A stretch of 64,000 nt of DNA, taken from positions 868,001 through 932,000 of the forward strand of contig NZ_CP170197.1 in assembly GCF_047300855.1 (NCBI RefSeq), given 5' to 3'. This stretch comes from Sulfuriferula sp047300855. Lineage in GTDB: Bacteria; Pseudomonadota; Gammaproteobacteria; Burkholderiales; Sulfuriferulaceae. This document shows positions 7,632 to 16,746 of this stretch, in pieces (position 1 is the first letter of the stretch; the number at the start of each line of letters is the position of its first letter). Made by a program: the position numbers and the translations under genes. Under the pieces are notes generated by a model, which was not told the DNA's origin, did not search any database, and worked only from the letters and a program-made list of their open reading frames with translations.

Positions 7632-9602
7632 ATGGCCAATATCGAATCCATTTTGCAGGAAACACGCATTTTTCCACCTTCTGCTGCATTCCAGGCACAG
7701 GCCAACGTCTCGGGCATGGACGGCTACCAGGCCTTGACTGCGCGCGCAGCGGCGGATTACGAGGGCTTCTGGGCGGATATGGCGCGCGCCAGCATCACTT
7801 GGAAAAAAGATTTCAGCAAAACCCTGGATGAATCCAATGCGCCATTCTACAAGTGGTTTTACGACGGCGAACTGAATGTTTCCTACAACTGTCTCGACCG
7901 CCACCTGCCGGACAAAGCCGGCAAGACCGCGCTGATTTTCGAGGCCGACGACGGCGCGGTGACGCGGGTCACTTATCAGGCACTGTACAACCAGGTGTGC
8001 GCGTTCGCCAATGGCCTGAAATCGCGCGGCGTGCAAAAGGGCGACCGTGTCATCATTTATATGCCGATGAGTGTGGAAGCGGTGGTGGCGATGCAGGCCT
8101 GCGCGCGCATCGGAGCGATTCATTCGGTGGTGTTCGGCGGTTTTTCCGCCAAGTCGCTGCATGAGCGCATCCGCGATGCCGGCGCCAGGATGGTGGTCAC
8201 GGCGGATGGCAGTATCCGCGGCGGCAAGACTGTGCCATTGAAATCGGCGGTGGATGCAGCGATAGCGCTGGGCGGTTGCGAATGCGTAGAAGCGGTGGTG
8301 GTGTACCGGCGTAGCGGCGACGCTGCCGAATGGAACCCCGCCCGCGACATCTGGTGGCACGATCTGGTGAACGGTATGGCGCAAACCTGCGAGCCGGAAT
8401 GGGTGGATGCCGAACACCCGCTGTTCATACTCTACACGTCCGGCTCCACCGGTCATCCCAAGGGCGTGCAGCATTCCTCGGGCGGTTATTTGCTGGGCGC
8501 GATCCTGTCGATGCAGTGGGTGTTCGACGCCAAGCCGGACACCGATGTGTTCTGGTGTACCGCCGACGTGGGCTGGATTACCGGCCACAGTTACGTGGCA
8601 TATGGCCCGCTGGCGCTGGGCATGACCGAGGTGATCTTCGAAGGCGTGCCGACCTATCCCGATGCCGGACGCTTCTGGAAAACAATCCAGGATCACAAGG
8701 TCACCACGTTTTACACCGCACCCACGGCGATTCGTTCGCTGATCAAGCTGGGCGCGGATTTGCCCAAAAACTACGATCTTTCCAGCCTGCGTCTGCTGGG
8801 CACGGTGGGCGAACCGATCAACCCGGAAGCATGGATGTGGTATTACGAGACGGTCGGCCAAAGCCGTTGCCCGGTTACCGACACCTGGTGGCAGACCGAA
8901 ACCGGCGCGCACATGATCGCGCCGTTACCCGGCGCGGTGGCGACCAAGCCCGGTTCGTGCACCCTGCCGTTGCCCGGCATCATGGCCGATGTGGTGGACG
9001 AGCACGGCGGCAGTGTGCCGCTGGGGCAGGGCGGCTATCTGGTGATCAGGCGCCCATTCCCGTCGCAATTGCGGAGCCTGTGGAACGACCCGGAACGCTA
9101 CAAAAAAGCGTATTTCCCTGAGGAACTGGGCGGCAAGATTTATCTCGCCGGGGATTCCGCCCACCGCGATGCCGACGGCTATTACTGGATCATGGGACGC
9201 ATCGACGATGTGCTGAACGTGTCCGGCCACCGCCTCGGCACCATGGAAATCGAATCCGCGCTGGTGGCCAATCCGCTAGTGGCGGAAGCCGCCGTGGTGG
9301 GCAAGCCGCATGACATCAAAGGCGAAGCAATCGTCGCTTTCGTTGTGCTCAAGGGAGTGCGTGCGTCCGGTGACGAGGCGAAGAAAATCGTCGCGGAACT
9401 GCGCGACTGGGTCGGCAAGGAGATCGGTCCCATCGCCAAGCCGGATGAAATCCGCTTCGGCGACAATCTTCCCAAGACCCGCTCCGGCAAGATCATGCGC
9501 CGCCTGCTGCGCGCGATCGCCAAGGGCGAGGAAATTACCCAGGACGTGTCCACGCTGGAGAATCCGGCGATTCTGGAACAACTCAAGGAAGCGGTGCGGT
9601 GA
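7632..9602 (+). CDS. acs: Acetyl-CoA synthetase (AMP-forming)
   Basis: This 656-residue ANL-superfamily enzyme makes acetyl-CoA from acetate, ATP and CoA. The P-loop-like core YTSGSTGHPKGV is near residue ~266. The sequence TDTWWQTETGAHM and the hinge region with YWIMGRIDDVLNVSGHRLGT follow. The C-terminal PKTRSGKIMRR holds the lysine that is acetylated for regulation in characterised Acs proteins. The start at ATG 7632 has AGGAG at 7621-7625; an upstream in-frame ATG at 7569 would lie in the glnE leader. The overall length matches Acs (about 650) rather than propionyl-CoA synthetase, though PrpE is a close relative. Confidence 0.93.
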   Translation: MANIESILQETRIFPPSAAFQAQANVSGMDGYQALTARAAADYEGFWADMARASITWKKDFSKTLDESNAPFYKWFYDGELNVSYNCLDRHLPDKAGKTALIFEADDGAVTRVTYQALYNQVCAFANGLKSRGVQKGDRVIIYMPMSVEAVVAMQACARIGAIHSVVFGGFSAKSLHERIRDAGARMVVTADGSIRGGKTVPLKSAVDAAIALGGCECVEAVVVYRRSGDAAEWNPARDIWWHDLVNGMAQTCEPEWVDAEHPLFILYTSGSTGHPKGVQHSSGGYLLGAILSMQWVFDAKPDTDVFWCTADVGWITGHSYVAYGPLALGMTEVIFEGVPTYPDAGRFWKTIQDHKVTTFYTAPTAIRSLIKLGADLPKNYDLSSLRLLGTVGEPINPEAWMWYYETVGQSRCPVTDTWWQTETGAHMIAPLPGAVATKPGSCTLPLPGIMADVVDEHGGSVPLGQGGYLVIRRPFPSQLRSLWNDPERYKKAYFPEELGGKIYLAGDSAHRDADGYYWIMGRIDDVLNVSGHRLGTMEIESALVANPLVAEAAVVGKPHDIKGEAIVAFVVLKGVRASGDEAKKIVAELRDWVGKEIGPIAKPDEIRFGDNLPKTRSGKIMRRLLRAIAKGEEITQDVSTLENPAILEQLKEAVR

Positions 9603-9669
9603 ATTAGCAAGCCTGCAAGTCAGCCGACGTGACGCCAATGGAAAGGACAAATTGAGGACAGTATTTCCC

Positions 9670-9726
9670 GGAATTGACAGAACCAGCCAAATTTTTCTCG
9701 AATCATCCTGTCAATCCTGTCCTGTG
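9670..9726. repeat. Inverted repeat, GGAATTGACAG / CTGTCAATCC
   Basis: GGAATTGACAG (9670-9680) faces CTGTCAATCC (9708-9717), followed by a partial direct reiteration CCTGTC..CCTGTCCTG. It sits in the acs-yhdP gap. The design recalls the repeats at 2-84 and 19513-19612. It may be a transcript-end hairpin for acs, but no T-tract follows. Confidence 0.45.
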
Positions 9727-9775
9727 GGTTATTTTCTGATGATGGTAGCGACATGACGGTATTGGGTATTTCAGC

Positions 9776-12700
9776 ATGATTGCTTTTAGCCGCCGCTGGA
9801 TCAGGCGTGGCGTTGACTATGTGTTTCTGCCGCTGGCGTTGCTGTTCGTGGCGCTGGTTTTGCTGTTGCGTTTGTGGATATTGCCCGACATCGACCGCTG
9901 GCGTGATGTTATCGCCGCGTCCATCAGTCACAGCGCCGGGCAGCGCGTCACGCTGGGCGAAATCAATGCCAACTGGCAAGGCCTGCATCCGCACCTGCGC
10001 ATCCGCGACATTCGCGTGTTTGGTGCAGACGGGCGCCCGGCACTGTTTCTGGCCGATGTGCGCGGGGTGCTGTCGTGGACATCGCTGCTGCATGGCGAGC
10101 TGCGCCTGGCTTCGCTCACCATGGACGATGTGGCGCTTACCATCCGGCGCGACATGCAGGGCATCCATGTGGCAGGTATTCTGCTCAACCAGTCTGGTTC
10201 ATCCGGCGGGTTTGGCGACTGGCTGCTGGCGCAGCGTAATATCCAGGTCAATCATGCCACGCTGGCGTGGGACGACGAACGCCGTGGTGCGCCGTATCTG
10301 GTGGCACGTGATGTCAACCTGACGTTGCAAAATCGCGGCCATAGGCACCGTTTTCGCTTGACAGCCATCCCCCCCGCACAGCTTGCCCAGCCACTTGATA
10401 TACGGGGCGATTTCAGCGGGCGCAGCCTGGATGATCTGGCCAGCTGGCATGGTCAGATATATGCCCGTGCGGATCGTACCGATCTCGGCCAGTGGCGCCA
10501 GTGGCTGACGCTGCCGTATGCCATCAGCCAGGGTTACGGCGGCCTGCGCGTGTGGCTGGATGTGGCCAGCAAGCAAGTGATTGCCGCAACGGTGGATGCT
10601 TCCCTGCGCCAGGTGTCGGTACAGTTCGCGCCGAATTTGCCGGTACTGAAACTGGCGAATATATCGGGGCGCACCATCTGGAAGCGCTTGGGGCTGGCGC
10701 AGTCGTTTGCGGTCAAACAGTTGAGTTTACGCACAACGAATTTTGTCTATGTGGCGCCGTTCGACCTCACGCTGAGGCTGGATCCGGCTAAAGCGAACCT
10801 GCCGGGCGGCGGCCGTATTGATACGAATAATATACAGCTCGAGCGACTGGCGGCACTGGCACCCTATCTGCCGCTGGATGCAACGCAACGCCAGCGCCTG
10901 ACAGATTTGCAGCCGCGCGGCCAACTGGAGAAATTCACGCTGGCGTGGCGCGGCAGTGCCGACCATATGCCACTCGATTACCAGGTCAAGGGCCGTTTTA
11001 CCCGGCTCGGCTGGCAGGCTCAGGGGAGTTTGCCCGGGGCCGCGGGATTGTCCGGAAATATCGATGCAACGCGGAGCTATGGCACGCTGTCGATCAATAG
11101 CAGCAATGTGTTGCTGGCACTGCCGCGCGTGCTGCCTGTAGCGGACGTGGCGCTGGCTACCCTGACAGCGCAAATGAACTGGCGCGAGCAAAAGCAGGGG
11201 TATCTATTCAAACTCACCGAAGCCACCTTCGCCAATACCGATCTGTCAGGCAGTGCGTTTGGCGAATATCAGTATCAACCGGGGCAGCGGGGAAACATCG
11301 ATTTGACCGCGCGTCTGAGTCGATTGGATGCGCGTCAGGTTTATCGTTATCTTCCCGTGACAGTGAATGAGCACACGGATCAGTGGTTGCAAACGGCATT
11401 GCTGGGTGGGCAGGCTCGCGATATGAGCGTGCGGTTGAAAGGAGATCTTGCACACTTTCCTTTCCGGGGCGGGCGTGATGGTTTATTCGAAGTCGCTGCC
11501 AGGATCGAAAATGGGGTGCTGCAATACGCGCCGGATTGGCCCAGGATCGAAGGCATACAGGGGAATCTGCTGTTTCGCGGCGAGCGTATGGAAATCACCT
11601 CGAACCAGGCGAACATCTATGGCGTGGCACTCAGCCGGGTAAGCGCAATTGTTCCTGACCTGTTCAATGGAAACCCAATGCTGGAAGTGAACGGGGAGGC
11701 GCGCGGGACTACGGACGCGTTCGTGCGCTTTGTCAATACCAGTCCAGTGACAAAATTAATAGACGGCATCACCAACAATATGGGTGCCACCGGCAACAGC
11801 CGGTTGCGCCTGAATCTGAAAGTGCCGTTGCACCATGCGCACGATGTCACGGTGGCTGGCGATCTCGCTTTCGACGGCAATACGCTGACCCCTGTCGGCA
11901 TGCCGCCATTGCAGAATATCCGCGGCCGGCTGCAATTCACCAATACCGGCATTGCGGCGCAAAACATCAGCGTTCAACTGTTGGGCGGGCCCGCTACGAT
12001 TTCAGCGACCAGCCAGCCGGGTGGGATAACGCGCCTGGTTACCCAAGGCCGCATGAGTGCAGCCGGGCTAAAAAGTTTTCTGACCCCGGCATTGGCAAAC
12101 CATCTGCGCGGCACGGCGGACTGGCACGCGACGATCAATCTGCGCCATCTTCAGACCGAAGCTGATTTTGAATCAAATCTGGTGGGCATGGCATCGGATT
12201 TGCCGCCGCCTTTTGCCAAGACAGCGGCGGAAAGCCAGCCGCTGCGCGTGAAAAAAACCCTGCGCGCAGCGGGTGAATCGCTGCTGTCGATCCATTATGG
12301 ACAGGTCGCTTCAGCGTTGCTGTTACAAACACTGAAAAACGGCCAACCGGTGTTCGAACGCGGTGCAGTGCGTTTTGGCGGCGAGGCGGCACTCCCGCAG
12401 GAGAGCGGGCTATGGATTACAGGCTCGCTGCCCCTGTCTGATCTGGATCGCTGGCGCAATCAGTTCTCGGCGGCTGGAACCGGTGCGGGCGGGTTGCCAC
12501 CCCTGGCCGGGGTCAATCTCAACTTCAGTACGCTCGACCTGTTTGGTCACCGTTTTCAGGATATCAACATCAATGCACGCAACCAGAGCGGCACGTGGCG
12601 GGCCAACGTAGCCGGACAGGGTGTCAATGGCGAGGTGACATGGCAACCCGCAGATGCCGGTGCTGGCCGGCCGCAGGACAAACTCAGTGCGCATTTCAAA

Positions 12701-13585
12701 ACCCTGGACATCCCGGCGGCCCTGCCTGCAGACGGAGTGAAATCCTCACAGAATGGCAGCCTGCCGGCGCTGGATATCCACGTGGATAATTTGCAGTTGC
12801 AAAATCGTCCGCTCGGTCAATTACAGGTCACTGCCACGCCGCGGGGTGACGGTCTTGATTTTGAATCCATTCGCCTGTCACACCCGGACAGTACCTTGAC
12901 CATGCAAGGGGTCTGGAATCCTGACCGCATTCCGCAGACCCAGGCCAAAATTCACCTTGAAGTGAATGATGTGGGCAAGTTTCTCGGACGTTTCGATCAT
13001 CCTGGCCTGGTCAAGCGCGGCCGGGCAACGCTGGATGGCGAGGGCGAGTGGAACGGCACACCCGCGGATATCGCCATTCCCTCGTTGTCCGGCACGTTTG
13101 CATTGAAGGCCAGCAGCGGCCAGTTTGCCAAGGTAGACCCCGGTATTGGCAAGCTGTTAGGAGTGCTCAGCCTGCAGGCATTGCCGCGTCGCATCGGGCT
13201 GGATTTCCGGGATGTATTTAGCGACGGGTTCGCCTTCGATGAGATTTCCGGTACCATGAGGTTGAGTCGTGGCGTGGTTTACAGTGACGATTTCCGCATG
13301 CAGGGACCCTCTGCCAAGGTGCGCATGAGCGGTATGGTAAATATCAATACCGAGACCCAGCAGTTGCGCGTGGCGGTATCCCCAAAACTGAGCGAAAGCG
13401 TGGCGCTGGCAGGTACCCTGATTGGCGGTCCGGTCGTGGGGCTGGGTGCGCTGGCCGTGCAAAAATTGCTGAAGGATCCCTTCGGCCAGGCGGCCACGTT
13501 TGAATACAGCGTTACCGGCGCGTGGTCTGATCCGGTGGTCAAGCGGGTTGACCGTGAGGCCAAGGGCGGAGAACCATCGCCTTGA
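9776..13585 (+). CDS. yhdP: YhdP family AsmA-like envelope protein
   Basis: This 1269-residue protein has one N-terminal membrane segment (residues ~14-38, VFLPLALLFVALVLLL) and a very long beta-rich periplasmic part. This is the layout of YhdP/TIGR02099 proteins, AsmA-like bridges that carry phospholipids between inner and outer membrane. The C-terminal portion holds the AsmA_2-type signature, with GKLLGVLSLQALPRRIGLDFRD and DEISGTMRLSRGVVYSDDF separated by a short FSDGFAF segment. The gene is followed at once by a nitrilase-type gene and tldD, the order seen in many betaproteobacteria. Length is typical (about 1250-1300). Confidence 0.9.
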   Translation: MIAFSRRWIRRGVDYVFLPLALLFVALVLLLRLWILPDIDRWRDVIAASISHSAGQRVTLGEINANWQGLHPHLRIRDIRVFGADGRPALFLADVRGVLSWTSLLHGELRLASLTMDDVALTIRRDMQGIHVAGILLNQSGSSGGFGDWLLAQRNIQVNHATLAWDDERRGAPYLVARDVNLTLQNRGHRHRFRLTAIPPAQLAQPLDIRGDFSGRSLDDLASWHGQIYARADRTDLGQWRQWLTLPYAISQGYGGLRVWLDVASKQVIAATVDASLRQVSVQFAPNLPVLKLANISGRTIWKRLGLAQSFAVKQLSLRTTNFVYVAPFDLTLRLDPAKANLPGGGRIDTNNIQLERLAALAPYLPLDATQRQRLTDLQPRGQLEKFTLAWRGSADHMPLDYQVKGRFTRLGWQAQGSLPGAAGLSGNIDATRSYGTLSINSSNVLLALPRVLPVADVALATLTAQMNWREQKQGYLFKLTEATFANTDLSGSAFGEYQYQPGQRGNIDLTARLSRLDARQVYRYLPVTVNEHTDQWLQTALLGGQARDMSVRLKGDLAHFPFRGGRDGLFEVAARIENGVLQYAPDWPRIEGIQGNLLFRGERMEITSNQANIYGVALSRVSAIVPDLFNGNPMLEVNGEARGTTDAFVRFVNTSPVTKLIDGITNNMGATGNSRLRLNLKVPLHHAHDVTVAGDLAFDGNTLTPVGMPPLQNIRGRLQFTNTGIAAQNISVQLLGGPATISATSQPGGITRLVTQGRMSAAGLKSFLTPALANHLRGTADWHATINLRHLQTEADFESNLVGMASDLPPPFAKTAAESQPLRVKKTLRAAGESLLSIHYGQVASALLLQTLKNGQPVFERGAVRFGGEAALPQESGLWITGSLPLSDLDRWRNQFSAAGTGAGGLPPLAGVNLNFSTLDLFGHRFQDININARNQSGTWRANVAGQGVNGEVTWQPADAGAGRPQDKLSAHFKTLDIPAALPADGVKSSQNGSLPALDIHVDNLQLQNRPLGQLQVTATPRGDGLDFESIRLSHPDSTLTMQGVWNPDRIPQTQAKIHLEVNDVGKFLGRFDHPGLVKRGRATLDGEGEWNGTPADIAIPSLSGTFALKASSGQFAKVDPGIGKLLGVLSLQALPRRIGLDFRDVFSDGFAFDEISGTMRLSRGVVYSDDFRMQGPSAKVRMSGMVNINTETQQLRVAVSPKLSESVALAGTLIGGPVVGLGALAVQKLLKDPFGQAATFEYSVTGAWSDPVVKRVDREAKGGEPSP

Positions 13586-13600
13586 GCCAGATTGAGTGAA

Positions 13601-13618
13601 CTGCCGCGAGGGCGGCAG
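13601..13618 (+). promoter_or_regulatory. Hairpin with the ribosome site of the nitrilase gene in its loop
   Basis: CTGCCGC (13601-13607) and GCGGCAG (13612-13618) form a 7-bp stem whose loop is GAGG, the likely Shine-Dalgarno of the gene starting at 13620. Translation may depend on coupling to yhdP, which ends at 13585. Confidence 0.4.
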
Positions 13619-13619
13619 C

Positions 13620-14561
13620 ATGGAGAGAATAGTGACCGAAAGACACAGTAAATCCACATCCAGTTTTGCCAAACGCAAAAGCCGTACTGCCGTGGCCAAA
13701 CCGGCACGCGCAACCGCACCCGGCGTCATCCGCATGGCTGCCATCCAGATGGCTTCCGGCCCCAATGTCAGCGCCAATCTGGCGGAAGCCGAACGGCTTG
13801 TCGCACTGGCCGCAGCCGGCGGCGCAAAACTGGTGGCGCTGCCCGAGTTTTTCGCCATCATGGGTAACAAGGACACCGATAAGGTTGCCGCTCGCGAGGA
13901 GGAGGGCAAGGGCCCGATCCAGAAATTTCTCGCGACTGCCGCGAAAAAACACAAGATCTGGCTGGTAGGCGGTTCCGTGCCGATGGCCTGCGACAACCCC
14001 AAAAAAGTTCGCAACAGCTGCATGGTGTACGACGACAAGGGCAAGCTGGTGGCGCGCTACGACAAGATCCACCTGTTCGGCCTCGACCTGGGCGTCGAAC
14101 ACTATCAGGAAGAGAAAACCATCGAAGCCGGTGACCGGATTGTGGTGCTGGATTCGCCATTTGGCCGTATCGGGCTGTCCGTCTGTTATGACCTGCGCTT
14201 CCCCGAACTGTATCGCGCCATGCCCGACGTGGACATCATCCTGGTGCCGTCGGCATTTACCGCCACCACCGGCAAGGCGCATTTCGAAACCCTGGTGCGT
14301 GCACGTGCCATAGAGAATCTGGCCTACGTCATCGCGCCCGCGCAGGGCGGCTATCATTTGTCCGGCCGCGAGACGCACGGCGACACCATGATCGTCGACC
14401 CGTGGGGGGTGGTGCTGGATCGCCTGCCACGCGGCTCGGGCGTGGTCATGGCGGGTATTAATCCAGCCTATCAGGCGAGCCTGAGAAAAAGCCTCCCTGC
14501 ATTGAAACATCGCACCCTGGATTGCAGTCATATACAGATTCAGGGCAAGGCGGTTAAATAG
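13620..14561 (+). CDS. Carbon-nitrogen hydrolase (nitrilase superfamily, Nit-like)
   Basis: This protein of about 313 residues is a nitrilase-superfamily amidohydrolase. The Glu-Lys-Cys triad is visible in ALPEFFAIMG, ARYDKIHLFGLD and LSVCYDLRFPELY. The DLRFPELYR context is that of the Nit1/Nit2/NitR-type deaminated-glutathione and omega-amidase branch, so hydrolysis of a small amide such as deaminated glutathione is likely. The first ~35 residues are basic and low complexity, so the conserved domain begins at RMAAIQMASG. ATG 13620 is chosen for its GAGG site; GTG 13632 is an alternative. It is probably in one transcript with yhdP and tldD. Confidence 0.88.
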   Translation: MERIVTERHSKSTSSFAKRKSRTAVAKPARATAPGVIRMAAIQMASGPNVSANLAEAERLVALAAAGGAKLVALPEFFAIMGNKDTDKVAAREEEGKGPIQKFLATAAKKHKIWLVGGSVPMACDNPKKVRNSCMVYDDKGKLVARYDKIHLFGLDLGVEHYQEEKTIEAGDRIVVLDSPFGRIGLSVCYDLRFPELYRAMPDVDIILVPSAFTATTGKAHFETLVRARAIENLAYVIAPAQGGYHLSGRETHGDTMIVDPWGVVLDRLPRGSGVVMAGINPAYQASLRKSLPALKHRTLDCSHIQIQGKAVK

Positions 14562-14627
14562 TAAATGGCTTGAACGCTGGCGCTTCGTCACCATCTAACC
14601 CTACTCACTTCACAGGCGTATTCCAAG

Positions 14628-16100
14628 ATGACTTCCACACTCACCGGTGTACTGATCCCCAACCCGGAGACGCTGTTTCAGACCGCGCATGAAACCCTGC
14701 TGGTGCCCAACCAGCTCGACGCCAGCCAGCTCGATAGCGTGTTCGGACGGCTTATGGACCATCATGTGGACTACGCCGATCTGTATTTTCAATATACGCG
14801 CTCCGAAGGCTGGAGCCTGGAAGAGGGGCAGGTCAAATCCGGCAGCTTCAACATCGAGCAGGGCGTGGGAGTGCGTGCCGTATCCGGCGAGAAGACCGCA
14901 TTTGCCTATTCCGACGACATCAGCCAGCCGGCCTTGCTCGCCGCCGCGGAAGCCACGCGTGCCATCGCCAAGAGCGGTGCAGTGCGCAAGTCTCATGCGG
15001 TGGCGCGTCCTGGCGGCCATGCCCTGTATCAGCCGCTGGATCCGCTCACCACCCTGAAAGATGCAGAAAAAGTCGCGCTGCTGGAAAAGCTGGAGCGCTA
15101 TGCGCGCGCCATCGACAGCCGCGTTACGCAAGTCATGGCGAGCCTGGCGTCGGAATACGACGTGGTGCTGATTGCGCGCTCCGATGGGCACCAGGCTGCC
15201 GACGTGCGTCCGCTGGTGCGGCTGTCGCTACAGGTGATTACCGAGCAGGATGGCCGTCGCGAGCAGGGCTCGGCTGGTGGCGGCGGACGTTTCGGGTATG
15301 AGTATTTCAGCGATGCGATGCTGAAAAAATATGCCGAACAGGCGGTGCATCAGGCGCTCACCAATCTGGCTGCCAAGCCAGCCCCGGCGGGCAGCATGAC
15401 CGTAGTGCTGGGTGCGGGCTGGCCGGGCATTCTGTTGCATGAGGCGATCGGCCACGGCCTGGAAGGCGACTTCAACCGCAAGGGCAGCTCGGCGTTTGCC
15501 GGGCGTGTGGGCGAGCGCGTCGCCGCCAGCGGTGTGACGGTGGTCGATGACGGTACCCTGATGAACCGGCGCGGTTCGCTCAATGTGGACGACGAAGGCA
15601 ATCCCACTCAGTGCACTACGCTGATCGAAAATGGCGTGCTCAAGGGTTATATGCAGGACACGCTCAACGCGCGTCTGATGGGCGTGCCGATTACCGGCAA
15701 TGCGCGGCGTGAATCCTTTGCCCATATCCCGATGCCGCGCATGACCAACACCTACATGCTCAATGGCGACAAGGATCCGGCCGAGATCATTGCCTCGGTC
15801 AAGCACGGCCTGTATGCGGTGAACTTCGGCGGTGGGCAGGTGGACATCACCAGCGGCAAATTCGTGTTTTCCGCGGCCGAAGCCTACATGATCGAGGATG
15901 GAAAAATTACCTATCCGGTGAAAGGTGCTACCTTGATAGGCAATGGTCCCGATGTGCTCACGCGCGTTTCCATGATCGGCAACGACATGGCGCTCGACCC
16001 AGGTGTCGGTACTTGCGGCAAGGAAGGCCAGAGCGTGCCGGTCGGCGTTGGTCAGCCAACCTTGCGCATTGATGGTTTGACGGTGGGCGGCACCGCCTGA
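14628..16100 (+). CDS. tldD: Metalloprotease TldD
   Basis: This 490-residue TldD is the zinc-bearing partner of the TldD/TldE heterodimeric peptidase, known from microcin B17 maturation and CcdA degradation. The HExxxH-type motif HEAIGHGLEGD is near residue 271. C-terminal family blocks are also present, such as RMTNTYMLNGDKDPAEI and GNGPDVLTRVSMIGNDM. The partner tldE (pmbA) is not in the window. It lies 66 bases after the nitrilase gene on the same strand. Confidence 0.94.
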   Translation: MTSTLTGVLIPNPETLFQTAHETLLVPNQLDASQLDSVFGRLMDHHVDYADLYFQYTRSEGWSLEEGQVKSGSFNIEQGVGVRAVSGEKTAFAYSDDISQPALLAAAEATRAIAKSGAVRKSHAVARPGGHALYQPLDPLTTLKDAEKVALLEKLERYARAIDSRVTQVMASLASEYDVVLIARSDGHQAADVRPLVRLSLQVITEQDGRREQGSAGGGGRFGYEYFSDAMLKKYAEQAVHQALTNLAAKPAPAGSMTVVLGAGWPGILLHEAIGHGLEGDFNRKGSSAFAGRVGERVAASGVTVVDDGTLMNRRGSLNVDDEGNPTQCTTLIENGVLKGYMQDTLNARLMGVPITGNARRESFAHIPMPRMTNTYMLNGDKDPAEIIASVKHGLYAVNFGGGQVDITSGKFVFSAAEAYMIEDGKITYPVKGATLIGNGPDVLTRVSMIGNDMALDPGVGTCGKEGQSVPVGVGQPTLRIDGLTVGGTA

Positions 16101-16284
16101 CGCGCACAAAGCGTGCACGGATGCACGGGCGTGGTGCGGGGTCCGGATGTTATCACCGTCCGCAGCGCCGGAACTGTGCCGCGAACCCCGGTATGCAAAT
16201 TGCTGTTACCAGGTTCAGCGTCGTTTTAACCTGACTGTCAAACGCAGTCTGTAAGCTCCCTGCTTAATCGAACGGAGAATATTC

Positions 16285-16644
16285 ATGGCCGAGTCCAAAG
16301 CAAAAACCAAAGCATCAGGTAAAACGGCATCCACTGCTGCCGAAACCAAGGTCAAAACCAAAACAAAAACTGCAAAGCCTGCGACCGGCAAATCCGCAGC
16401 CAAGGCTGTGGTAGCCGCCAAGCCCAAGGTGGCCAAGGCTAAAACGGCCGCCCCTGTTGAGAAGGCTCCGGCAACCAAGCGTAGTGTGAAGGCACCCATG
16501 CTTCCAGTCAGTCCCGAGCAGCGCTATCGCATGATTGCCGAAGCGGCCTACTACATTGCCGAGCGTCGCAGTTTTGCGCCTGGTGATCCGACTGCAGACT
16601 GGGCGCAGGCGGAAATGCAGATCGTTGCCCTGCTGAAAAAATAG
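16285..16644 (+). CDS. Lys/Ala-rich protein with C-terminal DUF2934 domain
   Basis: This 119-residue protein has two parts. Residues 1-72 are a low-complexity Lys/Ala/Thr/Pro tail (for example TKVKTKTKTAKPATGKSAAK) resembling histone H1-like bacterial tails. Residues ~73-119 form a DUF2934 domain with RYRMIAEAAYYIAERRSF and DWAQAEMQI. DUF2934 is a short helical module of unknown function. The basic tail suggests nucleic-acid binding, which is inference. CGGAGA precedes the ATG by about 7 bases. Confidence 0.8.
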   Translation: MAESKAKTKASGKTASTAAETKVKTKTKTAKPATGKSAAKAVVAAKPKVAKAKTAAPVEKAPATKRSVKAPMLPVSPEQRYRMIAEAAYYIAERRSFAPGDPTADWAQAEMQIVALLKK

Positions 16645-16712
16645 CCGGCTGTTTTCATCCGATTGACAGATCAAATCGGGGCGGGACGGCTCATCCATCA
16701 GCCGGGTTAGGC

Positions 16713-16718
16713 TACAAT
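16713..16718 (+). promoter_or_regulatory. Putative -10 box of the DAHP synthase gene
   Basis: TACAAT (16713-16718) in the context GGCTACAATCG lies about 28 bases before the ATG at 16747. No clear -35 at the right spacing; a TTGACA at 16662-16667 is too far away. Confidence 0.35.
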
Positions 16719-16746
16719 CGTGCTTTTATCGAATGGCGTGTAAAGC

